In this document: piece after piece, positions 1 to 8,247 of the stretch
How the letters are laid out: each line of letters opens with the position of its first letter
Numbering within the stretch: the first letter of the stretch is position 1
Source: Gordonibacter urolithinfaciens
GTDB taxonomy: Bacteria > Actinomycetota > Coriobacteriia > Coriobacteriales > Eggerthellaceae
NCBI RefSeq assembly: GCF_900199375.1
Contig: NZ_LT900217.1
Location: 992,001 to 1,056,000 of the forward strand
Direction: 5' to 3'
Length of the DNA: 64,000 bases
Notes under the pieces: generated by a model
Database searches by the model: none
Told to the model about the DNA's origin: nothing
The model's input: the letters and a program-made list of their open reading frames with translations, nothing else
Translations under genes and position numbers: made by a program

Positions 1-401
1 AGGCGCACGGCCGGTCGGCATGGGGCAATTATCGCGAACGGAAGCCGTCCGGGCCGTTCCGAGGGCAGGGTCGGCAAGGGAATCCGCAGCGACAACATTG
101 GAGAGTCGGGTGGTCAGGTTTCTAAAGGCGAGAGGGGCTGGGGGCGGGAACAGTTCGAGGAGCTCTCGATTAACCTCGGGTGTTTCCGAGTGCGCCGGAT
201 GGCTCTTTCTGCGCGCATAGTCTCGGCCGGCTGATATTGAGAAGGAGCGAACGATCGACGGGGAGTTCGAAGCGGGACCTAGCCATCGGAAAAGTTGGGA
301 GCTCGCCTTTCTCGTTCTTCTTTATTAGGAAGCTTAAGAAGCGGCGAAGCCGCGCTACACTTTTATTGCGACTGGGCGCACCGCTTCGCGGGCGGCGCGG
401 C
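1..401. other. Gene-free left edge
   Basis: No open frame here has a credible start, ribosome binding site or protein-like composition. The only structure I can support is the small hairpin at 341-353 behind the sugar dehydratase gene. The stretch is less GC-rich around 300-345 than the flanking coding DNA, as expected for an intergenic end. Confidence 0.5.
335..354 (-). terminator. Hairpin terminator of capD-like gene
   Basis: On the minus strand a GCGGC-TTC-GCCGC hairpin is followed by TTCTTAAGC, about 50 bases after the stop codon of the dehydratase gene. The stem is short and the T-tract weak, so this is a moderate call. Confidence 0.4.
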
Positions 402-2249
402 CTACGCGCAGTTCTTCGTGTGGTGGTAGGTGGGGACGGCGGATTCCAGGATGTGGACGGCTTCCTCGTCCGATTTGCCGATGGCGGCTTCCAGCTCGCC
501 GAGCTTGGCGGCCACCTCGTCGTAGCTGATCTCCTGGCCGGTGGATATCATGATGGACTTGTTGTCGGTGGGAAGCGTGCTCTCCTCGTCCATGAGCAGC
601 TCCTCGTACATCTTCTCGCCGTCGCGCAGGCCCGTGAACGTGATCTTCACGTCCACGTCGGGCACGAGGCCCTGCAGCTGGATGAGACCCTTCGCCAGCT
701 CGACGATCTTCACGGGCTCGCCCATGTCGAGAATGAATATCTCGCCGCCATGCGCCATGCCGCCTGCCTGGATGACCAGGCGCGATGCCTCGGGGATGGT
801 CATGAAGAAGCGCTCGATCTCGGGGTGCGTGACCGTGACGGGGCCGCCGGCGGCAATCTGGCGCTGGAACACAGGGATGACGCTGCCGTTCGAGCCCAGC
901 ACGTTGCCGAAGCGCACGGCGGAGAACACGGTCTTGGACGTGCGCGCGTACAGCTGCATCACCATCTCGCCCATGCGCTTCGTGGCGCCCATGACGCTCG
1001 TGGGGTTCACGGCCTTGTCGGTGGAGATGAAGATGAAGCGCGCGGCGCCGAACGCGTCGGCCGCCTTCACCACGTTGAGCGTGCCGAACACGTTGTTGTG
1101 CAGCGCCTCGCGCGGGCACGCCTCCATGAGCGGCACGTGCTTATGCGCCGCGGCATGGAACACGGCGCCAGGACGGTACTTCGCGAACACCTCGGCCACG
1201 CGGGCCTCGTCGCACACGCTGCCGATCTCGATGACGATCTCGATGTCGTCGTACTCGGACAGCAGCTCGTTGCGCAGCATGTAGGCGTCGTTCTCGTAGA
1301 TGTCGAAGATGACGATGCGCGCGGGCGCCACGCGGCACAGCTGCCGGCAGAGCTCGCTGCCGATGGAGCCGCCGCCGCCCGTGACCAGCACGCACTCGCC
1401 GGCGATGTATCCGGACACGGCGCGGGTGTTCAGGATGATCTCCTCGCGCCCCAGAAGGTCGGCCACGTCCACATCGCGCAGCCGCACGTCGCCTATCTCG
1501 TCGAGCGACAGCTCGCGAATGTTGGGCAGCGTGCGCAGCTTGCATTCGGTCTTCGTGCACTCGCCGTAGATGCGCTTGCGCTCCTCGAGCGAGGCCGAGG
1601 GAATGGCCACGACGATCTGCTCGATGTCGTAGCGGTCCACCAGCTCCACAATGTCGTCCGTGGTGCCGGCCACCTTCACGCCGTGAATGCGGCTGCCGCG
1701 CTTCGAAACGTCGTCGTCGGTGGCCACGATGGCCACGCCGGGCATGAGCGGATCCTTCGAGGCCATGCGGCCGATGGCGAGCGAGCCCGTCTCCCCCGCG
1801 CCCACGATGAGCGTGCGCGGCCGGTCACAGGCGCGCTGTGCCGACCCCAGCACGCGCTTCTTCTGACGCATGACGCGGAATACCAAGCGTATGCCCCCCA
1901 TGAAGAATATGAGCAGAAAGCACGAGACGAAGAACACGCGTATGGGCAGGCGCACGTCGATGATCCATAGGAACACGGCGCCGATGAGCGTGGACAGCAC
2001 CACCGCGAGCATGATCTGGATGGCCTCGTCGACGCTCGCGTACTCCCACAGGTTGTTGTAGAGGCGGAACAGGCCGAGCACCGCCACGTTGATGAGCGCC
2101 AGGATGCCCAGCATGAAGTAGATCTCGTTGTTTACGAAGACCTCGTCCTCGACGGCGGTGAGCAAGGATGCGAGCCAGTAGGCGGCGTACGTCGCAACGA
2201 TGTCGAGCAGCAGCAGGACCGCTGTTCTTTTTGTGATATGAGCGTCCAA
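402..2249 (-). CDS. FlaA1/CapD-type nucleoside-diphosphate-sugar 4,6-dehydratase/epimerase, membrane anchored
   Basis: The 615-residue protein has the full FlaA1/CapD architecture. About four hydrophobic helices fill residues 10-125, then comes a small Rossmann/CoA-binding-like domain, then a catalytic short-chain dehydrogenase domain from about residue 285 with the nucleotide loop VTGGGGSIGSEL. The active-site region reads STDKAVNPTSVMGATK, with Met where classical SDRs have Tyr, as is usual in this subfamily. Family members act on UDP-GlcNAc or related sugars to make precursors for surface glycans or protein glycosylation at the inner face of the membrane. The start is a TTG with GGGGACGAGG upstream. 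No glycosyltransferases lie to its right; its partners may lie beyond the left edge. It is divergent from the glutamate-cysteine ligase gene. Confidence 0.9.
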   Translation of the reverse strand: MDAHITKRTAVLLLLDIVATYAAYWLASLLTAVEDEVFVNNEIYFMLGILALINVAVLGLFRLYNNLWEYASVDEAIQIMLAVVLSTLIGAVFLWIIDVRLPIRVFFVSCFLLIFFMGGIRLVFRVMRQKKRVLGSAQRACDRPRTLIVGAGETGSLAIGRMASKDPLMPGVAIVATDDDVSKRGSRIHGVKVAGTTDDIVELVDRYDIEQIVVAIPSASLEERKRIYGECTKTECKLRTLPNIRELSLDEIGDVRLRDVDVADLLGREEIILNTRAVSGYIAGECVLVTGGGGSIGSELCRQLCRVAPARIVIFDIYENDAYMLRNELLSEYDDIEIVIEIGSVCDEARVAEVFAKYRPGAVFHAAAHKHVPLMEACPREALHNNVFGTLNVVKAADAFGAARFIFISTDKAVNPTSVMGATKRMGEMVMQLYARTSKTVFSAVRFGNVLGSNGSVIPVFQRQIAAGGPVTVTHPEIERFFMTIPEASRLVIQAGGMAHGGEIFILDMGEPVKIVELAKGLIQLQGLVPDVDVKITFTGLRDGEKMYEELLMDEESTLPTDNKSIMISTGQEISYDEVAAKLGELEAAIGKSDEEAVHILESAVPTYHHTKNCA

Positions 2250-2291
2250 GCGCAGCCTCGTCCCCGAGTGGAAAAGCGAATTGATGCCATT

Positions 2292-2331
2292 TTGCCGACA
2301 AGCGCGGCAACCAAAAGGGTATTGTATACAA
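2292..2331. promoter_or_regulatory. Palindromes in divergent capD/gshA promoter region
   Basis: The 128-base divergent gap contains two dyads: TTGCCG-n7-CGGCAA (2292-2310) and the perfect palindrome TTGTATACAA (2322-2331). The second contains -10-like elements on both strands (TACAAT toward the dehydratase gene). They could be operators or simply the -10 regions of back-to-back promoters. Confidence 0.35.
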
Positions 2332-2377
2332 AGTAACGTAACCTTGCACGGACCAATGCTTTACAGGAGCCTGCTAC

Positions 2378-3691
2378 ATGAATAAAACAGCCGTTCCCGG
2401 CACAGCCATCGCAGCCCCCGGGGAACCGGAAACCCCCAGCGACCAGCCTGCACGCACAAGCAACATCGACGCCATCGTAGCCTATTTCGAGAGCGGCATC
2501 ACGCCGGCCGGGGCAGCCGGCGAGCTGGGCATCGAGCTGGAGCACACCCTCGTGCACGACGACATGAGCCCCGTGCCGTACAGCGGGCCCTACGGCGTGG
2601 AATGGCTGCTGGGCCAGCTGGAAGCCGAGTTCCCCCGCACGACGCGCGACCCGGAGGGCGACCTCTTGGGCGTGGCGCGGCCCGGCGAGGCCGTGACCAT
2701 CGAGCCGGCGGCGCAGGTTGAGCTCTCGGCGGGCCCGTTCGCGAGCCTCGAGGACGCGCGGGCGACGTTCGAGCGGTTCGAGCGCACGCTGGACGACGCG
2801 CTGGCGCCGCACGGCGAGCGCGCGCTCACGGTGGGCTACCACCCCTCCGCCAAGGCGCTCGACCTGGAGCTCATCCCCAAGCGGCGCTACAAGTTCATGA
2901 ACCTGTACCTGGGCGAGAAGGGGCCGTTCGGGCCGCGCATGATGCGGGGCAGCGCGTCGACCCAGGTGTCGATAGACTACTGGTCGACGGCGGACTGCCT
3001 GCGGAAGCTGCGGCTGGCGTTCGCGCTCGTGCCGCTGTTCTCGCTCGTCTGCGACAACTCGCCGGTGTTCGAGGGCGCGCCGCGCGCCCACGAGCTGGTG
3101 CGGACCGAGATCTGGCGGTTCTGCGACCCCGACCGCTGCGGCCTGGTGCCCGGCGTGATGGACCCGGGTTTCGACCTGCGCCGCTATGCCGAGTACCTTT
3201 TGGACACGCCTGCTATCCTCATACCGTGCCGTAAGGAGCAGTGGTGCTACTCCGAGCGCACCTTCGGCGAGATATACGCCGAGCGCACCATGACGCGCGC
3301 CGAGGTGGAGCACGCCGTGTCCATGTTCTTCAACGACGTGCGTCTGAAGACCTATATCGAGATCAGGCCGGCCGACGCGATGCCCGTGCCCTACGTGGTG
3401 GCGTACGCGGCGCTGATCAAAGGGCTGTTCTACCATGCGGAGAACCTCGACGCGCTCGACGCGCTGTTCGAAGGCGTGGACGGCGCGGCCGTGGAGGCGG
3501 CCAAGGATGCGCTTATGGCCGCAGGATACGAGGCCGAGGTGTACGGAAGGCCTGCGGCCGAGCTGGTCGACGAGGTGATGACGCTGGCACGGCGGGGCCT
3601 AGCAGCTGGCGAGCAGGGCTTCCTCGAGCCGCTCGCGCAGCTGGCAGCGCAGCGCGTCACGCTGGCCGACCTGGCCGAGCGCAAGGGTTAA
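2378..3691 (+). CDS. Glutamate-cysteine ligase-like (GCS2 family) protein
   Basis: The 437-residue protein matches the GCS2 (plant/actinobacterial type) glutamate-cysteine ligase family, which joins Glu and Cys with ATP in glutathione or ergothioneine synthesis. Recognisable family features are GELGIELEHTLV near residue 50, an ExAAQVELS segment near 110, YKFMNLYLGEKG, and ASTQVSIDY around residue 190. The start codon ATG 2378 has CAGGAGC seven bases upstream. There is a poorly conserved 25-residue N-terminal extension. No glutathione synthetase or EgtB/D is nearby, so the product could be gamma-glutamylcysteine itself used as the thiol, or another gamma-glutamyl amide. It precedes the two FKBP genes on the same strand. 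Confidence 0.8.
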   Translation: MNKTAVPGTAIAAPGEPETPSDQPARTSNIDAIVAYFESGITPAGAAGELGIELEHTLVHDDMSPVPYSGPYGVEWLLGQLEAEFPRTTRDPEGDLLGVARPGEAVTIEPAAQVELSAGPFASLEDARATFERFERTLDDALAPHGERALTVGYHPSAKALDLELIPKRRYKFMNLYLGEKGPFGPRMMRGSASTQVSIDYWSTADCLRKLRLAFALVPLFSLVCDNSPVFEGAPRAHELVRTEIWRFCDPDRCGLVPGVMDPGFDLRRYAEYLLDTPAILIPCRKEQWCYSERTFGEIYAERTMTRAEVEHAVSMFFNDVRLKTYIEIRPADAMPVPYVVAYAALIKGLFYHAENLDALDALFEGVDGAAVEAAKDALMAAGYEAEVYGRPAAELVDEVMTLARRGLAAGEQGFLEPLAQLAAQRVTLADLAERKG

Positions 3692-3790
3692 ACCGGCGTC
3701 CGCATCTCGAAGCCGCAACAGCCGCAGCAGCGCGATGGAGGGACGACCTTCCAGCATGCGAGCGGAATACACGAGGAGAGGAGGCCCGAC

Positions 3791-4225
3791 GTGGACAACA
3801 CGGGCAAGATGGTGAAGGTGGCGTACAAGGGGTTCTTCGACGACGGCTCCGTGTTCATCGACCAGACGGAGCAGCCCGTCGAGTTTCCCTGCCTGGACGG
3901 ATGGATGCCGCCGGCGTTCATCGACACCGTTCGGGGCATGGCCGTGGGCGAGACGCGGCAGGTGCACGTGGGCGCGAACGAGGCCTACGAGGAGCGCACC
4001 GACGAGCGCGTGATGGAGGTGGAGCGCGCGAAGATACCCGCCTCGGTGAAGCTCGTGGTGGGCGAGATGGTGAACCTGGAGGACCCCACGGGCCAGACCT
4101 ACCCGGCCAGGCTCGTGGAGCTCACGGACGAGAAGGCCGTGTTCGACCTGAACCACGAGGCTATCGCGAAGGCGCTCAACTTCGAGATGACGCTGCTGGA
4201 CGTGAGCGAGCTGCCGAGCCGTTGA
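3791..4225 (+). CDS. SlyD-like FKBP-type prolyl isomerase, divergent
   Basis: This 144-residue protein is a SlyD-type FKBP with an inserted-flap domain and the C-terminal NHExxxKxLNFEMTLLDV signature shared with its neighbour. It is degenerate in the active site: the usual DGTxFDSS is DGSVFIDQ, and the MIPGFExAL helix is MPPAFIDTV. The start is GTG 3791 with GAGGAGAGGAGG upstream; no better ATG exists. It probably arose by duplication of the gene at 4442 and may bind peptides as a chaperone rather than isomerise prolines. It has no histidine- or cysteine-rich metal tail like Escherichia coli SlyD. Confidence 0.85.
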   Translation: MDNTGKMVKVAYKGFFDDGSVFIDQTEQPVEFPCLDGWMPPAFIDTVRGMAVGETRQVHVGANEAYEERTDERVMEVERAKIPASVKLVVGEMVNLEDPTGQTYPARLVELTDEKAVFDLNHEAIAKALNFEMTLLDVSELPSR

Positions 4226-4249
4226 GGCCCGCGCGCCGCACCCTCGAAG

Positions 4250-4333
4250 AAAAAAAAAAGGGGGGGGTTCGCCAAGAGCTGCCTGCGCTATCCCAGCTCC
4301 GACATCGCAGGCAGCTCTTGGCGAACTCCCCCC
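4250..4333 (-). repeat. 26-bp near-perfect inverted repeat with T-tract (terminator-like, minus strand)
   Basis: Arms 4262-4287 and 4306-4333 pair over 26 bp with one inserted base and an 18-base loop. Read on the minus strand, the stem is followed by ten T residues (A-tract 4250-4259), which is a textbook intrinsic terminator. Yet both neighbouring genes run on the plus strand. It may stop antisense transcription arriving from the convergent unit at 4924-6056, or be a mobile palindrome. Confidence 0.65.
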
Positions 4334-4441
4334 TGGGCGAACTTGTGGCAACTTGGAGAGGGTTTGCGTCCAGCGGAGGGGCCGCGTTCTGCAGTGGGGT
4401 AGACTGGATCTACTTTGTTTCAAATCGAGAGGAGCTCGTTC

Positions 4442-4870
4442 ATGAGCAACGAAGGCAAGAAGGTCAAGGTCCACTACACGGGCACGCTGGACGACGGCAC
4501 GAAGTTCGACTCGTCGGTCGATCGCGGCGAGCCCATCGAGTTCACCTGCGCCGCCGGCCAGATGATCCCCGGCTTCGACGCAGCGGTGAAGGACATGGAG
4601 CAGGGCGAGACCAAGACCGTGCACATCCCTGCCGCCGAGGCGTACGGCGAGCGCCGTGAGGAAATGGTGCAGAAGGTGCCCGTGAGCCAGATTCCCAACG
4701 GCGACCAGCTTCCCGTGGGCCAGACCGTGTACATGCGCGGCCCGGCCGGCCAGTCGTTCCCCGTGTTCGTGGAGGCCATCGAGGACGGCATCGTCACGTT
4801 CGACATGAACCACGAGCTGGCGGGCAAGGACCTGAACTTCGAGATCACGCTGGTGGAGGTCGCCGGCTAA
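4442..4870 (+). CDS. slyD: SlyD-type FKBP peptidyl-prolyl cis-trans isomerase
   Basis: The 142-residue cytoplasmic SlyD-family protein starts at ATG 4442, chosen over an in-frame ATG 27 bases upstream because GAGAGGAGC lies at the right distance. It retains catalytic FKBP features: VKVHYTGTLDDGTKFDSS at residues 7-24 and GQMIPGFDAAV near residue 41. The flap domain follows (AYGERREEMVQKVP), and the chain ends in the conserved NHELAGKDLNFEITLVEV. It lacks the metal-binding tail. It is a folding helper and isomerase of the cytosol. It lies downstream of a divergent paralogue and ends at a strong terminator. Confidence 0.92.
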   Translation: MSNEGKKVKVHYTGTLDDGTKFDSSVDRGEPIEFTCAAGQMIPGFDAAVKDMEQGETKTVHIPAAEAYGERREEMVQKVPVSQIPNGDQLPVGQTVYMRGPAGQSFPVFVEAIEDGIVTFDMNHELAGKDLNFEITLVEVAG

Positions 4871-4897
4871 CGCCACCCCCCAACATGGCAACGACCA

Positions 4898-4923
4898 CGG
4901 AAGGCGCCCGAGGGCGCCTTCCG
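4898..4923 (+). terminator. slyD terminator, convergent
   Basis: CGGAAGGCGCC-CGA-GGGCGCCTTCCG forms a strong GC hairpin directly followed by TCATTCT, 27 bases past the slyD stop. It abuts the stop codon of the convergent small gene at 4924, so it probably serves both directions. Confidence 0.7.
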
Positions 4924-5178
4924 TCATTCTGCAAGACGGCATGCTCCGCATCCGCAGGCGTCCTCGGCGCGGCCCTCCGAGGCGCAGCCGGCGCCAAACG
5001 TGCGACCTCCCCGTCCTCCCTGCCCGCTTCGCAGCAGCACGCCCTCGAAAGCAGACGGGGACAACACGACCATGACCTCATCGGCCCCGTCTGCGACCAC
5101 GACCGGCCGATCCATCCCCTGGATCAGCCGGCAGAGGGTCCGCACGCTCCCCGTGTGCGACAGCTGCAAGACGTCCAT
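4924..5178 (-). CDS. Small Phd/YefM-like protein paired with the upstream unknown gene
   Basis: The 84-residue product begins MDVLQLSHTGSVRTLCRLI, followed by RPVVVADGADEVMVVLSPSAFEGVLL. That layout (short N-terminal segment, PVVVxxxG, VMVVLSPxxFE) resembles the fold of Phd/YefM antitoxins, but no toxin of the Doc, RelE or PIN type lies next to it. The tail is Gly- and Cys-rich (SEGRAEDACGCGACRLAE) and poorly folded-looking. The start at 5178 lies five bases beyond the stop of the 290-residue gene, with GGGGTGAGC as ribosome site inside it, so the two are translationally coupled. A longer frame upstream overlaps the partner and is rejected. Confidence 0.6.
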   Translation of the reverse strand: MDVLQLSHTGSVRTLCRLIQGMDRPVVVADGADEVMVVLSPSAFEGVLLRSGQGGRGGRTFGAGCASEGRAEDACGCGACRLAE

Positions 5179-5183
5179 GCTGC

Positions 5184-6056
5184 TCACCCCCTCTCCATGC
5201 GGCGCGCCAAATCGAGCATCTGCTCGAAGAAGGCGCAGTGGGCCTGGTGGTTCAGCACGGCGACGCGCTGGGCGAGGCGGCCGAGCGCCTCGCCGGTAAA
5301 GCGGTCGGGCGGCTGCAGGCCGCAAGCGGCCGCCAAGCCTCCGGGGGACGCCGTAATGCGGGCGCCGGCCTCCTCGCCTGTCGGATCGGACCCGCCCATC
5401 AACCGCGCAGCCTTCTCGCGGGCGGTGCGCGCACGAACCAGGTCGTACTCGAATCCGTAGAACGTGAGTTCCCAGAACGCGCTTGCGAGCACGCGGTAGC
5501 GCTCACGGCAGCACCAATCCCCGCCGAGCCACACCTTGCATCCGAGCGTTTCCTCCCAGGGGGCGAGCGCGTAGCAGCGCTCGCCCCAGTCGTCCACGTC
5601 GCCTGCGCTGCCCTTCACGTCCGCCGCGCGCACCGCAAGGGACCGCAGGCGCTTGTCGACTTTCCTCGCCTGGGCATACGTCGTCGCGGGCATTTGAGCG
5701 ACACGGACGAGGCGCTCGGCTGCTGCCACATTGAGCAACGGGACGAGCGCGGCGTGGAGCCGCCATGTCAGCGTGCCGCCTCGGGCATCGAGCACATACG
5801 ACTCCCGCGGGGCCAGCACCCAGCCTCTCGTCGGCCCGCGCCGCACCTCGAGGGAGGCCATGGCATCGAGCGAGCCGTCGAGCCGCTGCGCCATCGCATT
5901 GCGACGAGCCTTGTCAGCGCAGGCATGGACTTCGGCGAAATCCTCAATGATCACGCGCCGCAGAAGGGACCGGTCACATGCGCCGAGCACCTCCTGGAGG
6001 CTGGGCAGGTCGCGCGGACGCAGGTGCTCACGCTCCCACAGGCTCCCGCCGCTCAT
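5184..6056 (-). CDS. Uncharacterised 290-residue protein (DUF6557-like)
   Basis: No catalytic motif is recognisable. The middle of the protein contains CCRERYRVLASAFWELTFYGFEYD, which I recall as typical of the uncharacterised DUF6557 family of anaerobic Firmicutes and Actinobacteria; this assignment is from memory and moderate. The N-terminal 100 residues are helical and charged (SLQEVLGACDRSLLRRVIIEDF). There is a Trp- and Cys-rich stretch (GCKVWLGGDWCCRE) around residue 185. No signal peptide or membrane helix is seen. It is followed after five bases by the Phd-like gene, and the pair forms its own transcription unit convergent to slyD. Confidence 0.7.
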   Translation of the reverse strand: MSGGSLWEREHLRPRDLPSLQEVLGACDRSLLRRVIIEDFAEVHACADKARRNAMAQRLDGSLDAMASLEVRRGPTRGWVLAPRESYVLDARGGTLTWRLHAALVPLLNVAAAERLVRVAQMPATTYAQARKVDKRLRSLAVRAADVKGSAGDVDDWGERCYALAPWEETLGCKVWLGGDWCCRERYRVLASAFWELTFYGFEYDLVRARTAREKAARLMGGSDPTGEEAGARITASPGGLAAACGLQPPDRFTGEALGRLAQRVAVLNHQAHCAFFEQMLDLARRMERG

Positions 6057-6396
6057 GGCAGCCTCCCCTCGCTACGGCGCGGCCCAGCATTGCCCTCGAA
6101 ACATGCAGTCACGGCAACATGCGGCCCCGCTTTCGAGGGATGGTCATCATGGCGGGCTTTCGCGGCCGCCTTCGCGCACCCTGCCGTAGACGCGCATGCG
6201 AACATGGCAAGACACCTCGCTTCCCTTCGGTTCCTGGGCTGGGAGGATCTTGCAAGCGTGGTACGGGCGGCGCGGAACACCGCCGCCATCTATGGGCTGC
6301 GCCCGCCTTCTGCCGCGGCGGACGAAACAGCGCTTGCACTGGCTCCTTCGTTTCGCTAGCAGTATAGCACATTTTTACGAACATTTGTTTTAAATG
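6057..6396. other. Gene-free stretch upstream of the DUF6557-like gene
   Basis: No plausible gene is seen in 340 bases. The only clear element is an extended -10 promoter at 6361-6369 on the minus strand, which would give an unusually long leader of about 290 bases for the gene starting at 6056. The last 40 bases are distinctly AT-rich. Confidence 0.5.
6361..6369 (-). promoter_or_regulatory. Extended -10 promoter (TGCTATACT)
   Basis: On the minus strand TGC-TATACT forms an extended -10 in an AT-rich patch. No convincing -35 hexamer is seen at 16-18 bases. It points toward the DUF6557-like gene 300 bases downstream. Confidence 0.5.
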
Positions 6397-7116
6397 CTAG
6401 GGACTTTGCGAACGGGAGCGATGGCGCATCCTGACGCGTGCATACACGGCTGCGCCCGCAAGCACAAGAACGACGATGCCGGCCAGCACGACTCCTGCGG
6501 CTCGCCAATCCCCGTCGGCGGCCAACGACGAGGCCAGCACCGACGCCGCGATGGACGGCACGCGGCCGACCGAAGTGATGAGAAGGATGCGCAGGGGCTT
6601 CACGCGGGCAAGCGCGGCCGCGTACGTCATGAGGTCCTTAGGCAGTCCGGGCACGAGGAAGTACACGAACAGGATGAGCTCGAAGCGCGGCGAGGCCGCG
6701 AAGCGCTCCAGGTCGTCCAGCCGCTTGCGCGAGAGGAAGAGCGCGAGGGCCCGGTCGCCCACGAGGCGTACGAGCACGATGATGGCTACGGCGCCCACGA
6801 GGCTGCCCGCGAAGCAGACGAGCGCGCCCTTCCAGAAGCCGAAGGCGTACCCGGCGGCCAGCTCGAGCGGCTCGGCCGGCAGCACGGCCGATAGCTGCTG
6901 CACCGCCACAAGCCCCGCCAGGGCCACCGGGGCCAGCGGCCCGAGGCGCGCGGCCTGCTCCTGCACCCGGCGCCCGTCGGTGAGCAGCGCGAGCACGTCG
7001 CGCCCGTACACGAGCAGCCACCAGGCGATGGACGCCGCCGCCAGCGCGATCACGGCGATTACGACAATGCGCCCTATGCGCCGTCGTCCCGCGTCCTTGG
7101 GAGTGTTCTTTTCCAT
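6397..7116 (-). CDS. TVP38/TMEM64 family membrane protein (VTT domain)
   Basis: The 239-residue integral membrane protein has an N-terminal helix (residues 14-33), a re-entrant/VTT region with PAEPLELAAGYAFGFWKGALVCFAGSLVGA near residues 80-110, then FVYFLVPGLPKDLMTYAAAL and GRVPSIAASVLASSLA, and a final helix near 210-230. This order is typical of bacterial TVP38/DedA-superfamily proteins, which are implicated in lipid scrambling or proton-coupled transport across the cytoplasmic membrane. Specific substrate is unknown. The C-terminus is basic (RVRMRHRSRSQ). It is a single-gene unit transcribed leftward. Confidence 0.88.
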   Translation of the reverse strand: MEKNTPKDAGRRRIGRIVVIAVIALAAASIAWWLLVYGRDVLALLTDGRRVQEQAARLGPLAPVALAGLVAVQQLSAVLPAEPLELAAGYAFGFWKGALVCFAGSLVGAVAIIVLVRLVGDRALALFLSRKRLDDLERFAASPRFELILFVYFLVPGLPKDLMTYAAALARVKPLRILLITSVGRVPSIAASVLASSLAADGDWRAAGVVLAGIVVLVLAGAAVYARVRMRHRSRSQSP

Positions 7117-7203
7117 GGGGCAGATTGTGCGCCCCGGGAAAGCGCGAAAGGTCGCCGCCCGTCAACGGACGGAAAACGATTCCGCACGCAGCCCTTGCCG
7201 TTC

Positions 7204-8088
7204 CTACCAGGACAGCACTTCGTACCCGCCTTCGGTCACGGCCACCTGGACCTCCCACTGGGCCGTGTCGGAACCGTCGGCCGTGCGCACGGTCCAGCCG
7301 TTCGGATCGCCCATGTCGATATCGGGTCCGCCGGCGTTCACCATGGGCTCGATGGTGAACACGAGACCCGGAACCAGCACCATGCCCGTACCTGCCTCGG
7401 CCACATGGCTCACGAACGGATCCTCATGGAAATCGAGGCCGATGCCGTGGCCGCCGAACTCGCGCACCACCGAGAAGCCGCACGACTGCGCATGAGCGTT
7501 CACGGCTGCGCCCACGTCGCCCAGGAAGCCCCACGGCCTCACGGCGTCCAGACCCGCCTCCAGCGCCTTCTTCGTCTCTTCCACCAGGCGCCGACGGTCC
7601 TCGGACACCTCGCCTAGGCAGAACATGCGCGATGAGTCGGAGTAGTATCCGTCCAGTATGGTCGAGCAGTCCACGTTCACGATGTCGCCCTCGCGGAGCA
7701 CGACGTCGTCGGACGGGATACCGTGGCACACCTCGTCGTTCACGGACGTGCAGACGCTCTTCGGATACCCCTCGAAGCCCAGATCGGCCGGGATGCCGCC
7801 ATGCTCAACCGTGTAGTCGTGCACCCAACGGTCGATCTCGCCCGTCGTGGTGCCCACGCCGATGCGCTCGGCCACGTAGTCGAGCACGCCGACGTTGATG
7901 GCCGCGCTGCGCTTGATGCCCTCGAGGTCGTCCGCCGACTTCAGCAGCTCGCGCCCAGGCAGCTCGCACCCCTGATCGTACAGCTGCTCGAGACGTTCGT
8001 CGAAGGCCAGGTGGCATTTCTTGTACTTACGCCCGCTGCCGCACCAGCATACGTCGTTGCGACCGGGCTGCTCCACTCCGTCATACAT
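7204..8088 (-). CDS. map: Type I methionine aminopeptidase with N-terminal SEC-C zinc motif
   Basis: The 294-residue enzyme removes the initiator Met from nascent proteins. Residues 1-30 hold a SEC-C zinc finger (GRNDVCWCGSGRKYKKCH), as in the MAP variants of many Actinobacteria and Clostridia. The metal ligands of the catalytic domain are visible: H in VCHGIP, D in VDCSTILDGYYSDSS, H in GGHGIG, E in IEPMV and E near the C-terminus (AQWEVQVAVTEGG). The start at 8088 is chosen because GAAAGGAAACCGC precedes it and the SEC-C motif begins directly after; 84 more in-frame residues upstream look non-coding. A TACAAT -10 lies at 8113-8118. Confidence 0.95.
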   Translation of the reverse strand: MYDGVEQPGRNDVCWCGSGRKYKKCHLAFDERLEQLYDQGCELPGRELLKSADDLEGIKRSAAINVGVLDYVAERIGVGTTTGEIDRWVHDYTVEHGGIPADLGFEGYPKSVCTSVNDEVCHGIPSDDVVLREGDIVNVDCSTILDGYYSDSSRMFCLGEVSEDRRRLVEETKKALEAGLDAVRPWGFLGDVGAAVNAHAQSCGFSVVREFGGHGIGLDFHEDPFVSHVAEAGTGMVLVPGLVFTIEPMVNAGGPDIDMGDPNGWTVRTADGSDTAQWEVQVAVTEGGYEVLSW

Positions 8089-8247
8089 GCGGTTTCCTTT
8101 CGCTCGCGGGCTATTGTACCGCGCAACGCCGCGAGCGGCAGCGGGCGGAAGGAAAGTCCCGACAATTCGACCGCTTGGATCGTGTATAGGGGGTAGGCGC
8201 CCGTCCTCCCGATGGCGCGCCGAAAGGCCGAACGGAAAGGACGCCTC

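Noticed and set aside
180-1970. 596-residue plus-strand frame
   Set aside because: It is antisense to the FlaA1/CapD gene, is rich in His, Arg and Ala as expected from GC-rich complementary coding, and has no ribosome site.
4924-5325. 133-residue version of the Phd-like gene
   Set aside because: The first 49 residues overlap the upstream gene out of frame and are Arg/Pro-rich; the start at 5178 has a ribosome site.
6053-6289. 78-residue minus-strand frame overlapping the DUF6557-like start
   Set aside because: No ribosome site and random composition; it ends inside the accepted gene.
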